From the NCBI RefSeq assembly GCF_001982635.1, contig NZ_MKFI01000001.1, forward strand, positions 844,782-908,781: 64,000 nucleotides of DNA. Direction: 5' to 3'. How positions within the stretch are numbered: position 1 is the stretch's first letter; the number at the start of each line of letters is the position of its first letter. This document shows positions 34,074-43,467 of the stretch, in pieces. Under the pieces are notes generated by a model. That model saw only the letters and a program-made list of their open reading frames with translations. It was not told where the DNA came from and did not search any database. This DNA comes from Bradyrhizobium mercantei (GTDB taxonomy: Bacteria > Pseudomonadota > Alphaproteobacteria > Rhizobiales > Xanthobacteraceae). The translations under genes were made by a program, and so were the position numbers.

Positions 34074-36557
34074 TCACGCCGCCTTCGACGCGCGCTCCGC
34101 AAATTTGCTCAGCAAGGCCGCGATCTCGCTTCCCGGCCTCGCCGCACTGAACAGGAATCCCTGCACCTCGTTGCAGCCTTCGGCCCGCAACCAGTCGAGC
34201 TGGTCGACGGTTTCGACCCCCTCCGCCGTCGTCGTGATCTTGAGGCTGCGGCCGAGACCTGAGATCGCGCGCACGATCGCAACGCAGTCGGAGCGCCTCG
34301 CCAGGTCTTTCACGAACGAGCGGTCGATCTTGATCTTGTCGAACGGGAAGCTGCGCAGATAGCTCAGCGAGGAATAGCCGGTGCCGAAATCATCCATCGA
34401 GATGCTGACGCCGAGCTCGCGCAGCTGATGCAGGATCGCGAGATTGGCTTCGGTCTCCGCGAGAAACACCGACTCGGTGATCTCGAGCTCGAGCCGCCGC
34501 GCCGGCAGGCCGGAATGCGCCAGCGCCGAGATCACCGCCTGGACCAGATTGCGGCTGCGGAACTGGACCGGCGACAGATTGACGGCAACCTTCACGTCGG
34601 CTGGCCACTTGATCGCCTCCGCGCAGGCTTCGCGCAGCACCCATTCGCCGAGCGCGACGATCAGGCCGATGTCTTCGGCAACCGGGATGAATTCCGCCGG
34701 CGACACCATGCCCTTCTGCGGATGGCGCCAGCGCAGCAGCGACTCGAACCCCGAGATGCGGTCGGCCGCGATATCGACCAGCGGCTGGTAGTGCAGCTCG
34801 AATTCGCCGTTGTTGAAGGCCGCGCGCAGATCGCGCTCCATGTCGCGGCGCTTCTGCGCCTGCTGGTCCATCTCCGGTTCGAAGAAATGATGCACGCCGC
34901 CGCCCTCGGACTTGGCGCGGTACAGCGCCATGTCGGCATTGCGCATCAATTCTTCCGACGTCGTGCCGTCGCCCGGCGACAGCGCAATCCCGATGCTGGC
35001 ACCGACCACGACTTCGAGCCCGTCGATGTTGTAGGGCGCGCTCAGGGCATCGATCAGCCGCTCGGCAAAGGCGCTCGCCTCGTTCGGCGACACGTCGGAA
35101 GCAAGCACGATCGCGAACTCGTCACCGCCGAGGCGGGCCGCCACATTGTCGTCGCGGACCACTTCGCGCAGCCGCTCCGCCACCAGCTTGAGCAGCCGGT
35201 CGCCCATCGGATGCCCGAAGGAGTCGTTGACGTTCTTGAACAGATCGAGATCGACGCACATCACCGCGACGCGCTTGTTGCCGCTTCGGCCACGCTCCAG
35301 CGCCTCGCTCAGGCGCTCCTGGTAGAAGTCGCGGTTCGGCAGGTTGGTGAGGCCGTCATGGTGCGCCATGTGCGCGATCCGGGCTTCGGCAGCGCGGCGC
35401 TCGGTGATGTCGACCACCGCGACCAGATAGCCGTCGCGGCCCTCGAACGCGACTTTGCGCCCGAAGGTCAGCACATGGATCTCGGTGCCGTCGGCCCTGA
35501 TGTGCCGCCAGTCGCGGCTCGACTGATAGACATCGCCGACGTCGCGCAGGGCGGCGCTGTGCACGTTCCACTCGTCCACCGGCCAGATCTCGCGCAGCGT
35601 CATGCCGAGAAACTTCTCCCGGCTGTATCCATAGTGCTGGACGGCCGCGTCGTTGACGCTCAGGAATTCCATCGTGCCGGCGTCGAACACCCACATCGGC
35701 ATCGGGTTGTTCTCGAACAGCAGGCGGAACGAGACCTCGCGCTGCTTCAGCGCGGTGACGTCGGAGACGGTCAGCGACAGCATGTCGCCGAACGCGGTGA
35801 CGCCGAGTCGCAGGCAGCGATCGCCGCTGTCGATCTCGAACTGGCCGCCGGGACCGCTCCCGACGAAGCCGCGCAGGCGCTCCATCACCGCCGGCGCCGC
35901 CAGCGGATTGCCGCCGGCGCTGAGCCGGCGCCACAGCAATTCGGTCGCGGGCTGCATCAAGAGCTTGGCTGCGCCTTGGTTGAGATGCACGATCTGGAAG
36001 TCGGCCGCCTCGCCCCGCGCGTCGCGGATCGCCGCGAGCGACAGCACGCCCTCATCAGTGGCCGAGAAGATCGTGTCGAGCAGATTGTACTGCGCGCTGC
36101 GCTCGTTGACGTAGACGCCGACCAGGATACCGCCCCAGCGCGACCGCGTCGGCAGCGCCAGCACGTCAAAGGTCCGCACCAGTCCATCGCGCACGCAGTG
36201 CGCCGATGCCAGATAGGGCCGGCAGTTCTCGCGCGCGTTGGCGGCGGCTTCCGTCAGCGCGGTGGCGCAGTCCGGCGGCAGCGCGCTGAGCGGAATGTCC
36301 CAGCGATCGTCGTTCAGCCAGGTCTGGACGTAGCGGCCGGTGTGCGAGACGCTGAGCACGCCGTCGACGTTGCGCAGCAGCACGATATGATCGGCGAGCC
36401 GGCCGAGACTGCCGAGCATCACGTCTTCATAGTGCGGCAGCTTTTCGCCGGGACGAACCGCGGCCTGCCACTTGCGTTGCAGCACCGGAACGTCGGCGAA
36501 CATCTCGGAATTGAACTTGGCCGATGTCTTTGCTGAATTCTTGTTGGCCATGACCAT
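34074..36557 (-). CDS. PAS-GGDEF-EAL cyclic-di-GMP signalling protein
   Basis: The product is 827 aa. After about 130 residues without a clear match come PAS-type sensor regions (about 130-430), a GGDEF domain with intact RLGGDEFAIVL near 475, and an EAL domain starting near 604. The cyclase motif is canonical. The EAL signature reads ESLLRWRHP rather than EALLRW, while the loop-6 motif DDFGTGYSSLSYLRSFP and KIDRSFV are intact, so phosphodiesterase activity remains likely. No transmembrane segment is seen. The start at 36557 has GGGG upstream; ATG 36551 is an alternative. Confidence 0.92.
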   Translation of the reverse strand: MVMANKNSAKTSAKFNSEMFADVPVLQRKWQAAVRPGEKLPHYEDVMLGSLGRLADHIVLLRNVDGVLSVSHTGRYVQTWLNDDRWDIPLSALPPDCATALTEAAANARENCRPYLASAHCVRDGLVRTFDVLALPTRSRWGGILVGVYVNERSAQYNLLDTIFSATDEGVLSLAAIRDARGEAADFQIVHLNQGAAKLLMQPATELLWRRLSAGGNPLAAPAVMERLRGFVGSGPGGQFEIDSGDRCLRLGVTAFGDMLSLTVSDVTALKQREVSFRLLFENNPMPMWVFDAGTMEFLSVNDAAVQHYGYSREKFLGMTLREIWPVDEWNVHSAALRDVGDVYQSSRDWRHIRADGTEIHVLTFGRKVAFEGRDGYLVAVVDITERRAAEARIAHMAHHDGLTNLPNRDFYQERLSEALERGRSGNKRVAVMCVDLDLFKNVNDSFGHPMGDRLLKLVAERLREVVRDDNVAARLGGDEFAIVLASDVSPNEASAFAERLIDALSAPYNIDGLEVVVGASIGIALSPGDGTTSEELMRNADMALYRAKSEGGGVHHFFEPEMDQQAQKRRDMERDLRAAFNNGEFELHYQPLVDIAADRISGFESLLRWRHPQKGMVSPAEFIPVAEDIGLIVALGEWVLREACAEAIKWPADVKVAVNLSPVQFRSRNLVQAVISALAHSGLPARRLELEITESVFLAETEANLAILHQLRELGVSISMDDFGTGYSSLSYLRSFPFDKIKIDRSFVKDLARRSDCVAIVRAISGLGRSLKITTTAEGVETVDQLDWLRAEGCNEVQGFLFSAARPGSEIAALLSKFAERASKAA

Positions 36558-36706
36558 GGCACGCCCCACGCAAAACGTAGTCCCCACCGCATCCAAGTCA
36601 TGCCGCGGCTTAACGCCATGTAAAAATAGCGATGACGCGCGGTGCCGCGAGCGATTATGACGGCTCAATTTTGCGCGATGGTTAGTTCGGGTTAGAGACT
36701 ATGACA

Positions 36707-36723
36707 GTTGCATGAAATGCAAC
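36707..36723. promoter_or_regulatory. GTTGCAT-GAA-ATGCAAC inverted repeat
   Basis: A 7-bp perfect inverted repeat with a 3-nt spacer lies between the exported-protein gene (stop 36735) and the GGDEF-EAL gene (start 36557). No T tract follows. It could be an operator for the GGDEF-EAL gene about 150 bp downstream, or a 3' hairpin of the preceding mRNA. Confidence 0.3.
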
Positions 36724-36734
36724 GCGGTCTGGCG

Positions 36735-37811
36735 TCAGCGCGCCACGACCTCGACCTCGCCATCGACGCCGTTGACGACGTTGAAGGGACGCTCGAACAC
36801 CTTGCCCTCGTTCTTGGCGATCGCGCGATACTCGCCTTCGGAGAGCACGACGCGCGGGAACGCGCCGATCGATTCCTTGATCACGTCGCCGCCCGGCGTG
36901 ATCACCGACCATGCGGTGTTGGCGAGCGCCTCGCCGCCCTTCTCGCTGACCAGCTTGAGGGTGATGACGGCCGCGCGATGGGTGACGGTGACGTCGGTCA
37001 GCTTGCCCGCCGCGACGCGAATGTCCGAGCGCACCACCGAGTTGGCGTCGCCATAGTTGGAGACGATGTAGTAGGTGCCCTCCGGCAGCAGCGCGACGTC
37101 GCCGGCGGCCACGTTGGGCACCAAGGGGCCACGGTCCGAGCCGTCGAACTGGCTGCCCTTGTAGATCGCGAACGAAATCTGGTTGGCCGGGATCTTGCTC
37201 GAGCCGACCCGGCCCTCGATCCGCAAGCCGCCGGCCGGCAGCACGAAGGATTCGCGATCGGTCTCCGACTTCAGGCTGACGGCGCGCACCGCGCTGACGA
37301 GGCCGAGCGCGACGTGGACGACGTAATTGCCGGGCGGCAGCACGACGTTGGGCGTCGCTCCGCGTTCCTCGCGAACCAGCTTGTAGGTGCCGTTATCGTC
37401 AGGCTTGTCGGCGAACACCCGCCACACCAGTCCGGCATTGATCACCGGCAGGTCCTTGCCGTACCGCGCGGTCAGCGACAGCACCGCCTGCCCCGCGGTC
37501 GGCGAGCCGGCCGGCGGCGCCACCGGAGGCGTGGTCGCAATCGAGGGCTGGACGATGGTCGGCTGGGTCAGCGGGCCGGGTAGCACGGGCCCTGAACCGG
37601 CCCCGGACGGCGGCGCCAGATTGAGCGCCGGGCCGGACGGCACCTCCGGCACCGAGGCCGGCGGGATCGGCGGCGGCCGGTCGCTGAAGAACTGCGCCGA
37701 CACGGAACCGGGGACCAGGGCGAGCAAAAATGCCGCGAGCGTCAGCAGCGGAAGGAGCCGCATGCCCCGCCCGCATCCGCCGATGCCGTTGCCCCTCGAG
37801 ATCATCCCCAT
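36735..37811 (-). CDS. exported proline-rich protein with beta-sandwich repeats
   Basis: The product is about 358 aa. A hydrophobic segment (LLPLLTLAAFLLALVPGSVSA) acts as signal peptide; starts at 37811, 37805 or 37763 are possible. A Pro/Gly/Ser-rich region follows, then about four beta-rich repeats, several with the pattern VLPPGNYVVHVAL, LLPEGTYYIVSNYG and VLSEGEYRAIAKNEG. These look like prealbumin/carboxypeptidase-regulatory-like modules. No enzymatic motif is visible. A cell-envelope role is inferred from export. Confidence 0.7.
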   Translation of the reverse strand: MGMISRGNGIGGCGRGMRLLPLLTLAAFLLALVPGSVSAQFFSDRPPPIPPASVPEVPSGPALNLAPPSGAGSGPVLPGPLTQPTIVQPSIATTPPVAPPAGSPTAGQAVLSLTARYGKDLPVINAGLVWRVFADKPDDNGTYKLVREERGATPNVVLPPGNYVVHVALGLVSAVRAVSLKSETDRESFVLPAGGLRIEGRVGSSKIPANQISFAIYKGSQFDGSDRGPLVPNVAAGDVALLPEGTYYIVSNYGDANSVVRSDIRVAAGKLTDVTVTHRAAVITLKLVSEKGGEALANTAWSVITPGGDVIKESIGAFPRVVLSEGEYRAIAKNEGKVFERPFNVVNGVDGEVEVVAR

Positions 37812-38064
37812 GCTTTTCAACGAAAACGCGGCAAATTCAAGCCTTCGTCGAAGCTTCGTCACAGTCCTGGCGGGGCTGTCCCCCCGTTTGGAACCGCGCG
37901 ATCAAGCCGATGTTAGCCCTATCGTCGCGGTCCAGTCACATTCCCTGCCTACCGCGGTCCACCCGGGGCATGAATCATGCCTTTGTGGGGAATAACCATG
38001 AAGACGGACGACGCTGGCGCAGCCGTGCTGTGCGGCCTAGTCTGGCGCTGGCAGGAGAATTGTC

Positions 38065-39114
38065 GTGTTGGATAGCTGGATGGGCCGAGGCCACAAGAGC
38101 TCCGACGGCCCCGACAAGGTAGGATTGGGACCGGTTCGCCGGCCCGTGATCGGACTTGCGCTTGGCGGCGGCGCCGCGCGCGGCTTTGCCCATATCGGCA
38201 TCATCAAGACCCTGCTCGCCCATGGCATCGTCCCCAATGTCGTGGTCGGGACCTCGATCGGCTCGGTGGTCGGCGGCGCCTATGCGGCCGGCCATATCGA
38301 TACGCTGGAGAAATGGGCCCGCAGCCTGCAGCCGCGCAGCGTGCTCGGCTACCTCGACATCCGCCTCAACGGCTCCGGCTTGATCGGCGGCACCAAGCTC
38401 GCCGCCGAGATCGAGGCGGCGCTGGGGCAGTCCAACATCGAGGACCTCACGGTCAAGTTCGCGAGCGTTGCCACCGAAGTGCGGACCGGCCACGAGATCT
38501 GGATAACCCAAGGCCGCGTGGTCGACGCCATGCGCGCCTCCTACGCCCTGCCCGGCATCTTCGCCCCGGTCCTGATCGGCGACCGCTGGCTGGTGGACGG
38601 CGCGCTGGTCAACCCGGTGCCGGTCTCCGCCGCCCGCGCGCTCGGCGCCGAGATCGTGATTGCCGCGAACCTCTCCAGCGACGTGTTCGCCCACTCGACC
38701 ACGATCTACAATCACGGCGCGGCGGCCCCCGCGCCCGAAGTGACGGTCGCGGCGACCGCTGAGGCAGATATTGAGCCGGAACCGCCGAAGCGCGGGTTTG
38801 GCCGCTTCTTCTCCGCCGAGCGCACCGTGAAGCGGGAATTTTTCGGCAGCGCCAGCCGGCCCGGGATCTCGAGCGTCATGGTCGACGCCTTCAACATCAT
38901 GCAGGACCGCATCACCCGCGCGCGCCTCGCCGGCGATCCGCCGGACATGCTGATCTCGCCGCGGGTCGGCCAGATCGGCTGGTTCGACTTCCACCGCGCC
39001 GACGACCTGATCGCGCACGGCATCCGTGCGGCCGAGCGCTCCATCAGCGCGATCGAGGAAGCGATCGATATCCTGGTGCCGCCGTCGACCGGCGCGGGAA
39101 CGACCGGGAAATAG
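38065..39114 (+). CDS. patatin-like phospholipase, RssA type
   Basis: The product is 349 aa from a GTG start with AGGAG eight bases upstream. The patatin fold shows the glycine-rich oxyanion loop GGGAARG (34-40), nucleophile Ser64 in GTSIGS, and the Asp of the dyad near 178 (LVDGALVNP). The C-terminal third, from about 230, is variable. Bacterial patatins of this group hydrolyse lipid acyl esters; the exact substrate is unknown. Confidence 0.9.
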   Translation: MLDSWMGRGHKSSDGPDKVGLGPVRRPVIGLALGGGAARGFAHIGIIKTLLAHGIVPNVVVGTSIGSVVGGAYAAGHIDTLEKWARSLQPRSVLGYLDIRLNGSGLIGGTKLAAEIEAALGQSNIEDLTVKFASVATEVRTGHEIWITQGRVVDAMRASYALPGIFAPVLIGDRWLVDGALVNPVPVSAARALGAEIVIAANLSSDVFAHSTTIYNHGAAAPAPEVTVAATAEADIEPEPPKRGFGRFFSAERTVKREFFGSASRPGISSVMVDAFNIMQDRITRARLAGDPPDMLISPRVGQIGWFDFHRADDLIAHGIRAAERSISAIEEAIDILVPPSTGAGTTGK

Positions 39115-39135
39115 CTTAGGGCCGTCTTTTGGCGT

Positions 39136-39564
39136 TCAGGCGGTCTTGATGTAGTCGCGCAGCGCTTCCTGCTCGCGCTCGTATTCCTGCACGCGGCTCT
39201 TGACGATGTCGCCGATCGAGATCACCCCGACCACCTTGCCGTCCTCAACGACCGGCAGATGGCGGAACTTGCCCGTTGTCATCATCTCCATGATGCCGCT
39301 GACCGTGTCGGACTGGCGGCAGCTCACGACCTTCCTGGTCATGACCGCGCTCACCGGCTCGTCCAGCGCGCCGGCGCCGCGCTCTGAGAGCACGCGCACG
39401 ATGTCGCGCTCCGACAGGATGCCTTCCATTCGGCCCTGCTCCATCACCAGCACCGCGCCGATCTTGCGCTCGCCGAGCAGCTTGACCGCGGCCGAGAGCT
39501 TCGCGCCGGGCGCGACGCTCATGACCTGATGGCCCTTTGCATCGAGAATGGAACGTACCGTCAT
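39136..39564 (-). CDS. tandem CBS-domain protein
   Basis: The product is 142 aa, made of two CBS motifs and little else: the first with KIGAVLVMEQGRMEGILSERDIV, the second with FRHLPVVEDGKVVGVISIGDIV. GGGAG precedes the ATG at 39564. Stand-alone CBS pairs bind adenosine nucleotides and act as energy or ionic sensors. It is convergent with the patatin gene. The target is unknown. Confidence 0.9.
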   Translation of the reverse strand: MTVRSILDAKGHQVMSVAPGAKLSAAVKLLGERKIGAVLVMEQGRMEGILSERDIVRVLSERGAGALDEPVSAVMTRKVVSCRQSDTVSGIMEMMTTGKFRHLPVVEDGKVVGVISIGDIVKSRVQEYEREQEALRDYIKTA

Positions 39565-39753
39565 TGTCGTCTCCCTGAATCCGTCGTGCCCCACTTCAGC
39601 GGGGTCGAGCCTGTTCGCCAGAGTCTTCAATCAACAGTTCCGCGCCGATTTCGGTTCCGGGGCGCGGTCGGTAGCTGGGCTCGATTTGTCGGCCCGCTTT
39701 GTTTCTGCGTCGCAAAGATGATGGAGGAATTCGAACCGAGCCGCAAGCGGCGA

Positions 39754-40551
39754 TCAGACGCGTCCCGACTGATCCACCGACGACGCATCCGCAGCATCGT
39801 CTCGCGCGCGCGGAATCGGATCGAACAGCGAGAACAGCAGCAACCCGGCGAGGAAGCCGCCGATATGCGCCTGCCAGGCGACGCTCGCTTCCTCGCCGCC
39901 GAGCGACAGCGAGGTGGCGCCGAACAGGATATTGACGCCGAACCAGATCGCCAGGAAGGCGAGCACCCGTCCGTTGCGCAGCGCCCGCCACAGCGACAGC
40001 GCAGGCACCTTGGCGGCCGCCTCGGCGTCGCCCCGGCTGAACGACAGGAAGCTGCCCTTCACGAAGGCGAAGCGGATCGCTGCCGCCATCGTCCCCGACA
40101 CCGAGGCCGACGCACCGATCATCGGTGCGATCGCGTGCTCATGGGTCAACAGATGCGCGAGCGCACCGGCGGCGGCCGTCACCGCCATGAAGACGAAGAA
40201 GCGCACCGCGCCGAAGCGCCGCGCCAGGGCACTGCCGAACGGCAGCAGCCACAGCACGTTGAAGCCGATATGCGTGAGGTTGGCGTGCAGCAGCGAATAG
40301 GTGACGAAGGTCCAGACCTTGGCGCCTTCCCCGCCCGGGAAGGTGATGTCGAGCAGCGTCGAATCGTAGCGCTTCGGGATGAAGCCGAAGACGTCGATGG
40401 TCCAGTTCTCCATCTCGGGCGGCAGCAGCACCCGCAGGTGGATCACCGCGATCAGGAGGATGTAGGCGGTGAGCGCCGGCGGCAGGGTCAGGATCGGCTC
40501 GCGCGGCGCCTCCGGCGGCGGCGCGAGCGGGGATTCGGGATGGGAGTCCAA
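39754..40551 (-). CDS. rhomboid-family intramembrane serine protease
   Basis: The product is 265 aa with six to seven membrane helices. It has the rhomboid catalytic pair: Ser148 in GASASVSG and a His in WQAHIGGFLAG near 228, together with the HIGFN helix motif. A WR-type loop is replaced by PPEMENWTIDVFGFIP. The start is probably TTG at 40551 with GAGGT upstream; no ATG is available near the domain start. A terminator and candidate small RNA lie 117 bp upstream on the same strand. Confidence 0.85.
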   Translation of the reverse strand: MDSHPESPLAPPPEAPREPILTLPPALTAYILLIAVIHLRVLLPPEMENWTIDVFGFIPKRYDSTLLDITFPGGEGAKVWTFVTYSLLHANLTHIGFNVLWLLPFGSALARRFGAVRFFVFMAVTAAAGALAHLLTHEHAIAPMIGASASVSGTMAAAIRFAFVKGSFLSFSRGDAEAAAKVPALSLWRALRNGRVLAFLAIWFGVNILFGATSLSLGGEEASVAWQAHIGGFLAGLLLFSLFDPIPRARDDAADASSVDQSGRV

Positions 40552-40666
40552 GGGGTCGGCGACCTCGATGCGGCTGTGAATCAGAGATAGGCGGCTTTCA
40601 CGCCCCTGTGCAAGTGCACAATCCCGTAATCGGACAGCGGGTGTCGCGCGACGCCGAAATCGAGAC

Positions 40667-40701
40667 AAAAGAAAAGGGAGGGTGCTGAGAACACCCTCCC
40701 T
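40667..40701 (-). terminator. Rho-independent terminator on the minus strand with no gene above it
   Basis: AGGGAGGGTG and CACCCTCCCT form a perfect 10-bp stem around a 7-nt loop, followed on the minus strand by TTTTCTTTT. No protein-coding gene lies upstream on that strand before the divergent gene at 41043, so it must end a non-coding transcript or act as an attenuator in the leader of the rhomboid gene. Confidence 0.85.
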
Positions 40702-40866
40702 GATCGGCCGGTCTTGTCGTGCCCCAGGAGGACCGGGAGAACATCCCCACCCCTCCCCGCACGATGACCAAACTGTTTGAAGCCACCTGTGTACCAACCG
40801 CACCGGCGCTTGGGGCAGCCGGCGTGAACGGGAACGGGCGGACCCTATGCGGACCTCCCGCGGACG
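40668..40866 (-). ncRNA. candidate small RNA of about 200 nt (or rhomboid leader)
   Basis: The segment lies in a 491-bp gap with no supported protein gene. It is bounded by a sigma70-like promoter at 40873-40901 and a strong intrinsic terminator at 40667-40701, both on the minus strand. Within it the minus strand carries TCCTCC (40727-40732), a sequence complementary to ribosome-binding sites, placed in a small CCC...GGG hairpin. That arrangement is known from several alphaproteobacterial regulatory RNAs. I cannot name a family. The alternative is a terminated leader controlling the rhomboid gene. Confidence 0.5.
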
Positions 40867-40872
40867 CCAAGG

Positions 40873-40901
40873 ACATAGTTAAATTTACGTTAACAACACA
40901 A
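40873..40901 (-). promoter_or_regulatory. sigma70-like promoter of the candidate small RNA
   Basis: On the minus strand TTGTGT (40901-40896), a 17-bp spacer and CTATGT (40878-40873) match the alphaproteobacterial -35/-10 pattern. It lies in an AT-rich island (GTTAACGTAAATTTAAC) in otherwise GC-rich DNA. The predicted start is near 40866. The same AT-rich island may also serve the divergent PAS gene at 41043. Confidence 0.5.
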
Positions 40902-41042
40902 AGCTGCCGATAAGCCGCCCAAACCGCGGCCCACGGCATGGACGCTGCACAGCCTTCCCTGCACAACAGAGAAGGGAAGGCGCCTGAGCAAAACCGGGAC
41001 AGATGTGTCCCGCCGAGACAGGTGCCGGGCAAGGTTCTTTAG

Positions 41043-41597
41043 ATGAAACACAGCTCCAGCCGCGAGTTCTTCGCCTATTGGAATGCGAAGCGCGGCACCG
41101 CACGTGCACCCGACCGGAGTGAGTTCGAGCCGTCCGCGGTGCGCGAGCTGCTGTCCGACATCTTCGTGCTGTCCTACGACGGCGAGACCCGCTTTCCGTT
41201 CCGCGTCGCCGGCACCCGCACCTCCGCCCTGCTCGGCTGCGACCTCAAGAACCAGAGCTTTTCCGCCCTGTTCACCGGGGCGAACCGCGGCGAGATCGAG
41301 GACATCATCACCTGCGTCGTCGAAGAGACCCTGCCGGCGATCGCCGGCATCACCGCCACGACCGAGACCGGCTCCAAGGCGCAGCTCGAACTGCTGCTGC
41401 TGCCGTTCACCGCCCGGGTCCATATGCCGGCGAGCCTCACCGGCCTGCTCGCCCCGTTCGAGGACGATGTCACCCGGCTGCACGACCTGGTGCTGACCTC
41501 GTGGCGTTACCTGCATCCCCAGGAACGGTTCGTGCCGCGGACCCTGCGCAAGCTCGCCATCGCGCGCGGCCTGATGGTCTACGAAGGCCTGCGCTAG
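41043..41597 (+). CDS. PAS_5 (DUF1457) domain protein
   Basis: The product is 184 aa, nearly all one PAS_5 domain: FFAYWNAKRGTARAPDRSEFEP at the start, FVLSYDGETRFPFRVAGTRTSALLG, and SWRYLHPQERFVPRTLRKL at the end. These small proteins are abundant in Hyphomicrobiales and are thought to be sensory or adaptor proteins; no ligand is known. It is transcribed away from the small-RNA locus. Confidence 0.85.
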   Translation: MKHSSSREFFAYWNAKRGTARAPDRSEFEPSAVRELLSDIFVLSYDGETRFPFRVAGTRTSALLGCDLKNQSFSALFTGANRGEIEDIITCVVEETLPAIAGITATTETGSKAQLELLLLPFTARVHMPASLTGLLAPFEDDVTRLHDLVLTSWRYLHPQERFVPRTLRKLAIARGLMVYEGLR

Positions 41598-41725
41598 CCC
41601 CTGACGGCCGTCTGACGACGGGATGACCGGAACCGGTCGCTTGCGCCGCGGGCCGCGGAACTCTATTAGCTGGTTCGCCGCCACGGCGGGGTGACTCGCT
41701 TATTGCAGCTGCGGCGGGGCTCGGC

Positions 41726-43459
41726 ATGTTTCGAAATTCGATCAGGCAGAAGATCGTCGGCATTGCCGCGGGACTGATCGTCCTCGCGGTGATCACCTCG
41801 CTGCTGTCCATGGTGATGGCGGGCCAGGTCGGCCATCTCCTGGACGAGCTGACCAACCGCTACATCCCCGCCTATGGCCATCTCGCTCGCATCAACGTCC
41901 GCTCGCTGGAGCGGTCGCTGGCGATGCGCCGGATGATGTTGGCGAAGATGCAGCCGCCGGGCGAAGACACCGGCTACGCGGCGGCGCGCAAGACCTTCGA
42001 CGAGATTGAGCCCCAGATCAAGCGCGACACCGATGCCGCACGCATGCAGATCGACGCGATCATCGCCGATCCCTCGACGCCATCAGACAATGCCGCCCTC
42101 GGGCGTCTCGATGACCGCATCGACAATGCCGTCAACGACCTGCTGATGCGGCTGAACACAGAGAACAAGACGCTGCTCTCGCAACTCGACGCCAAGGACT
42201 TTGCGGCCGCGCGGCAGACCATGCTCCGTGCCGACGCCCTGCGTGACGATTTCAACAACCGGATCGAGGGCATCCGGACCGACATGCTGGCGCAGGTCGC
42301 CTCGGCCGCGGCCAAGGTGATGAGCGCCCAGCAGCGGGCGATCATCATCTCCGGCGTCGTGACCGCGATTGCCGCGATCCTCGGCTTCGTGTTCGCGATG
42401 CTGGTCGGCAGCGGCATCACGCGCCCGGTGATGCGCCTGTTGGAGAGCACCCGCGAGGTCGAGGCGGGTCGGCTCGACGGCGCCATCGCCATCACGACCC
42501 AGGACGAGATCGGCCAGCTCTCGGCCGCCTTCAACCGCATGATCGAGACGCTGCGCCACAACCAGCGCATCCGCGAGACCTTCGGCCGCTACATCAACCC
42601 AAGGATCGCCGAGGGCCTGCTCGAACAGCCGGCGATCGCCGCCACCGAAGGGCAGCGCCGCGTCATGACGGTGATGTTCTGCGACATGAAGGGCTTCACC
42701 CGCCTGAGCGAAGGCGTGACACCGAGCGGCCTCGTCAAGATCATGAACCTCTATCTGTCGACGATGTCGGCGCCGGTCCAAGCGCATCGCGGCATCATCG
42801 ACAAATATATCGGCGACGCCATCATGGCCTATTGGGGCGCCCCCTTCGTCGAGGAGACCGAGCAGACCCATCTGGCCGCGCTTGCCGCCATCGACATGAT
42901 CGGCCAGGTCAACAAGCTGCGCAAGGATCTGCCCGAGCTGCTCGGGGTGCGCGCGATCCCGGCCGACTGCGACATCCGGATCGGGATCGCCACCGGCGAG
43001 GCGCTGGTCGGCAGCATCGGCTCCGAATTCATGATGAGCTACACCGTGCTCGGCGACACCGTGAACCTCGCCTCGCGGCTGGAAGGCGCCAACAAGTTCT
43101 ACGGCAGCCGCAGCCTGATCTCGGAGGCCACCGCGGCGGCCTGCGCCACCACCATCGAGCTGCGCGAGGTCGACCGGCTGGTCGTGTTCGGCCAGACCCA
43201 GCCGGTCGCCGTGTTCGAGATCATCGGCATGAAGGACGAACTGACGCCGGCGCAGACCGAACTGCGGCAGCACTATGCGGATGGTCTCGCCGCCTATCGC
43301 GAACGGCGCTGGGACGATGCCGAGCAGGCGTTCGCCGCGGCGCTCACCGCGGTGCCGGGCGACGGCCCGTCGATCGCCATGAAGGCACGCGCCGCAGCCT
43401 TCAGGCAAAATCCGCCGGTCGCCGATTGGGACGGCGCCTGGCACCTGGAGCAGAAATAA
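41726..43459 (+). CDS. membrane-bound class III adenylate cyclase with HAMP domain
   Basis: The product is 577 aa. The order is TM1 (residues 10-32), a helical periplasmic sensor (about 35-195), TM2 (about 198-220), HAMP (about 221-275) and a class III cyclase domain (about 300-490). Both metal Asp residues are present (FCDMKGFT near 319 and KYIGDAIMAYWG near 363), as is the adenine-specifying Asp in VLGDTVNLASR near 442. A TPR-like tail follows. It should make cAMP in response to a periplasmic signal. Confidence 0.93.
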   Translation: MFRNSIRQKIVGIAAGLIVLAVITSLLSMVMAGQVGHLLDELTNRYIPAYGHLARINVRSLERSLAMRRMMLAKMQPPGEDTGYAAARKTFDEIEPQIKRDTDAARMQIDAIIADPSTPSDNAALGRLDDRIDNAVNDLLMRLNTENKTLLSQLDAKDFAAARQTMLRADALRDDFNNRIEGIRTDMLAQVASAAAKVMSAQQRAIIISGVVTAIAAILGFVFAMLVGSGITRPVMRLLESTREVEAGRLDGAIAITTQDEIGQLSAAFNRMIETLRHNQRIRETFGRYINPRIAEGLLEQPAIAATEGQRRVMTVMFCDMKGFTRLSEGVTPSGLVKIMNLYLSTMSAPVQAHRGIIDKYIGDAIMAYWGAPFVEETEQTHLAALAAIDMIGQVNKLRKDLPELLGVRAIPADCDIRIGIATGEALVGSIGSEFMMSYTVLGDTVNLASRLEGANKFYGSRSLISEATAAACATTIELREVDRLVVFGQTQPVAVFEIIGMKDELTPAQTELRQHYADGLAAYRERRWDDAEQAFAAALTAVPGDGPSIAMKARAAAFRQNPPVADWDGAWHLEQK

Positions 43460-43467
43460 GAACGGCG

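Noticed and set aside
34428..36536. 702-codon open frame on the plus strand
   Set aside because: Antisense to the GGDEF-EAL gene; composition is that of a shadow.
40668..40866. SRP RNA, 6S RNA or RNase P RNA
   Set aside because: None of the conserved core sequences of these RNAs could be found in the segment.
40598..41032. 144-codon minus-strand open frame over the candidate small RNA
   Set aside because: Poor start, low-complexity content and an intrinsic terminator inside the frame make a protein unlikely.
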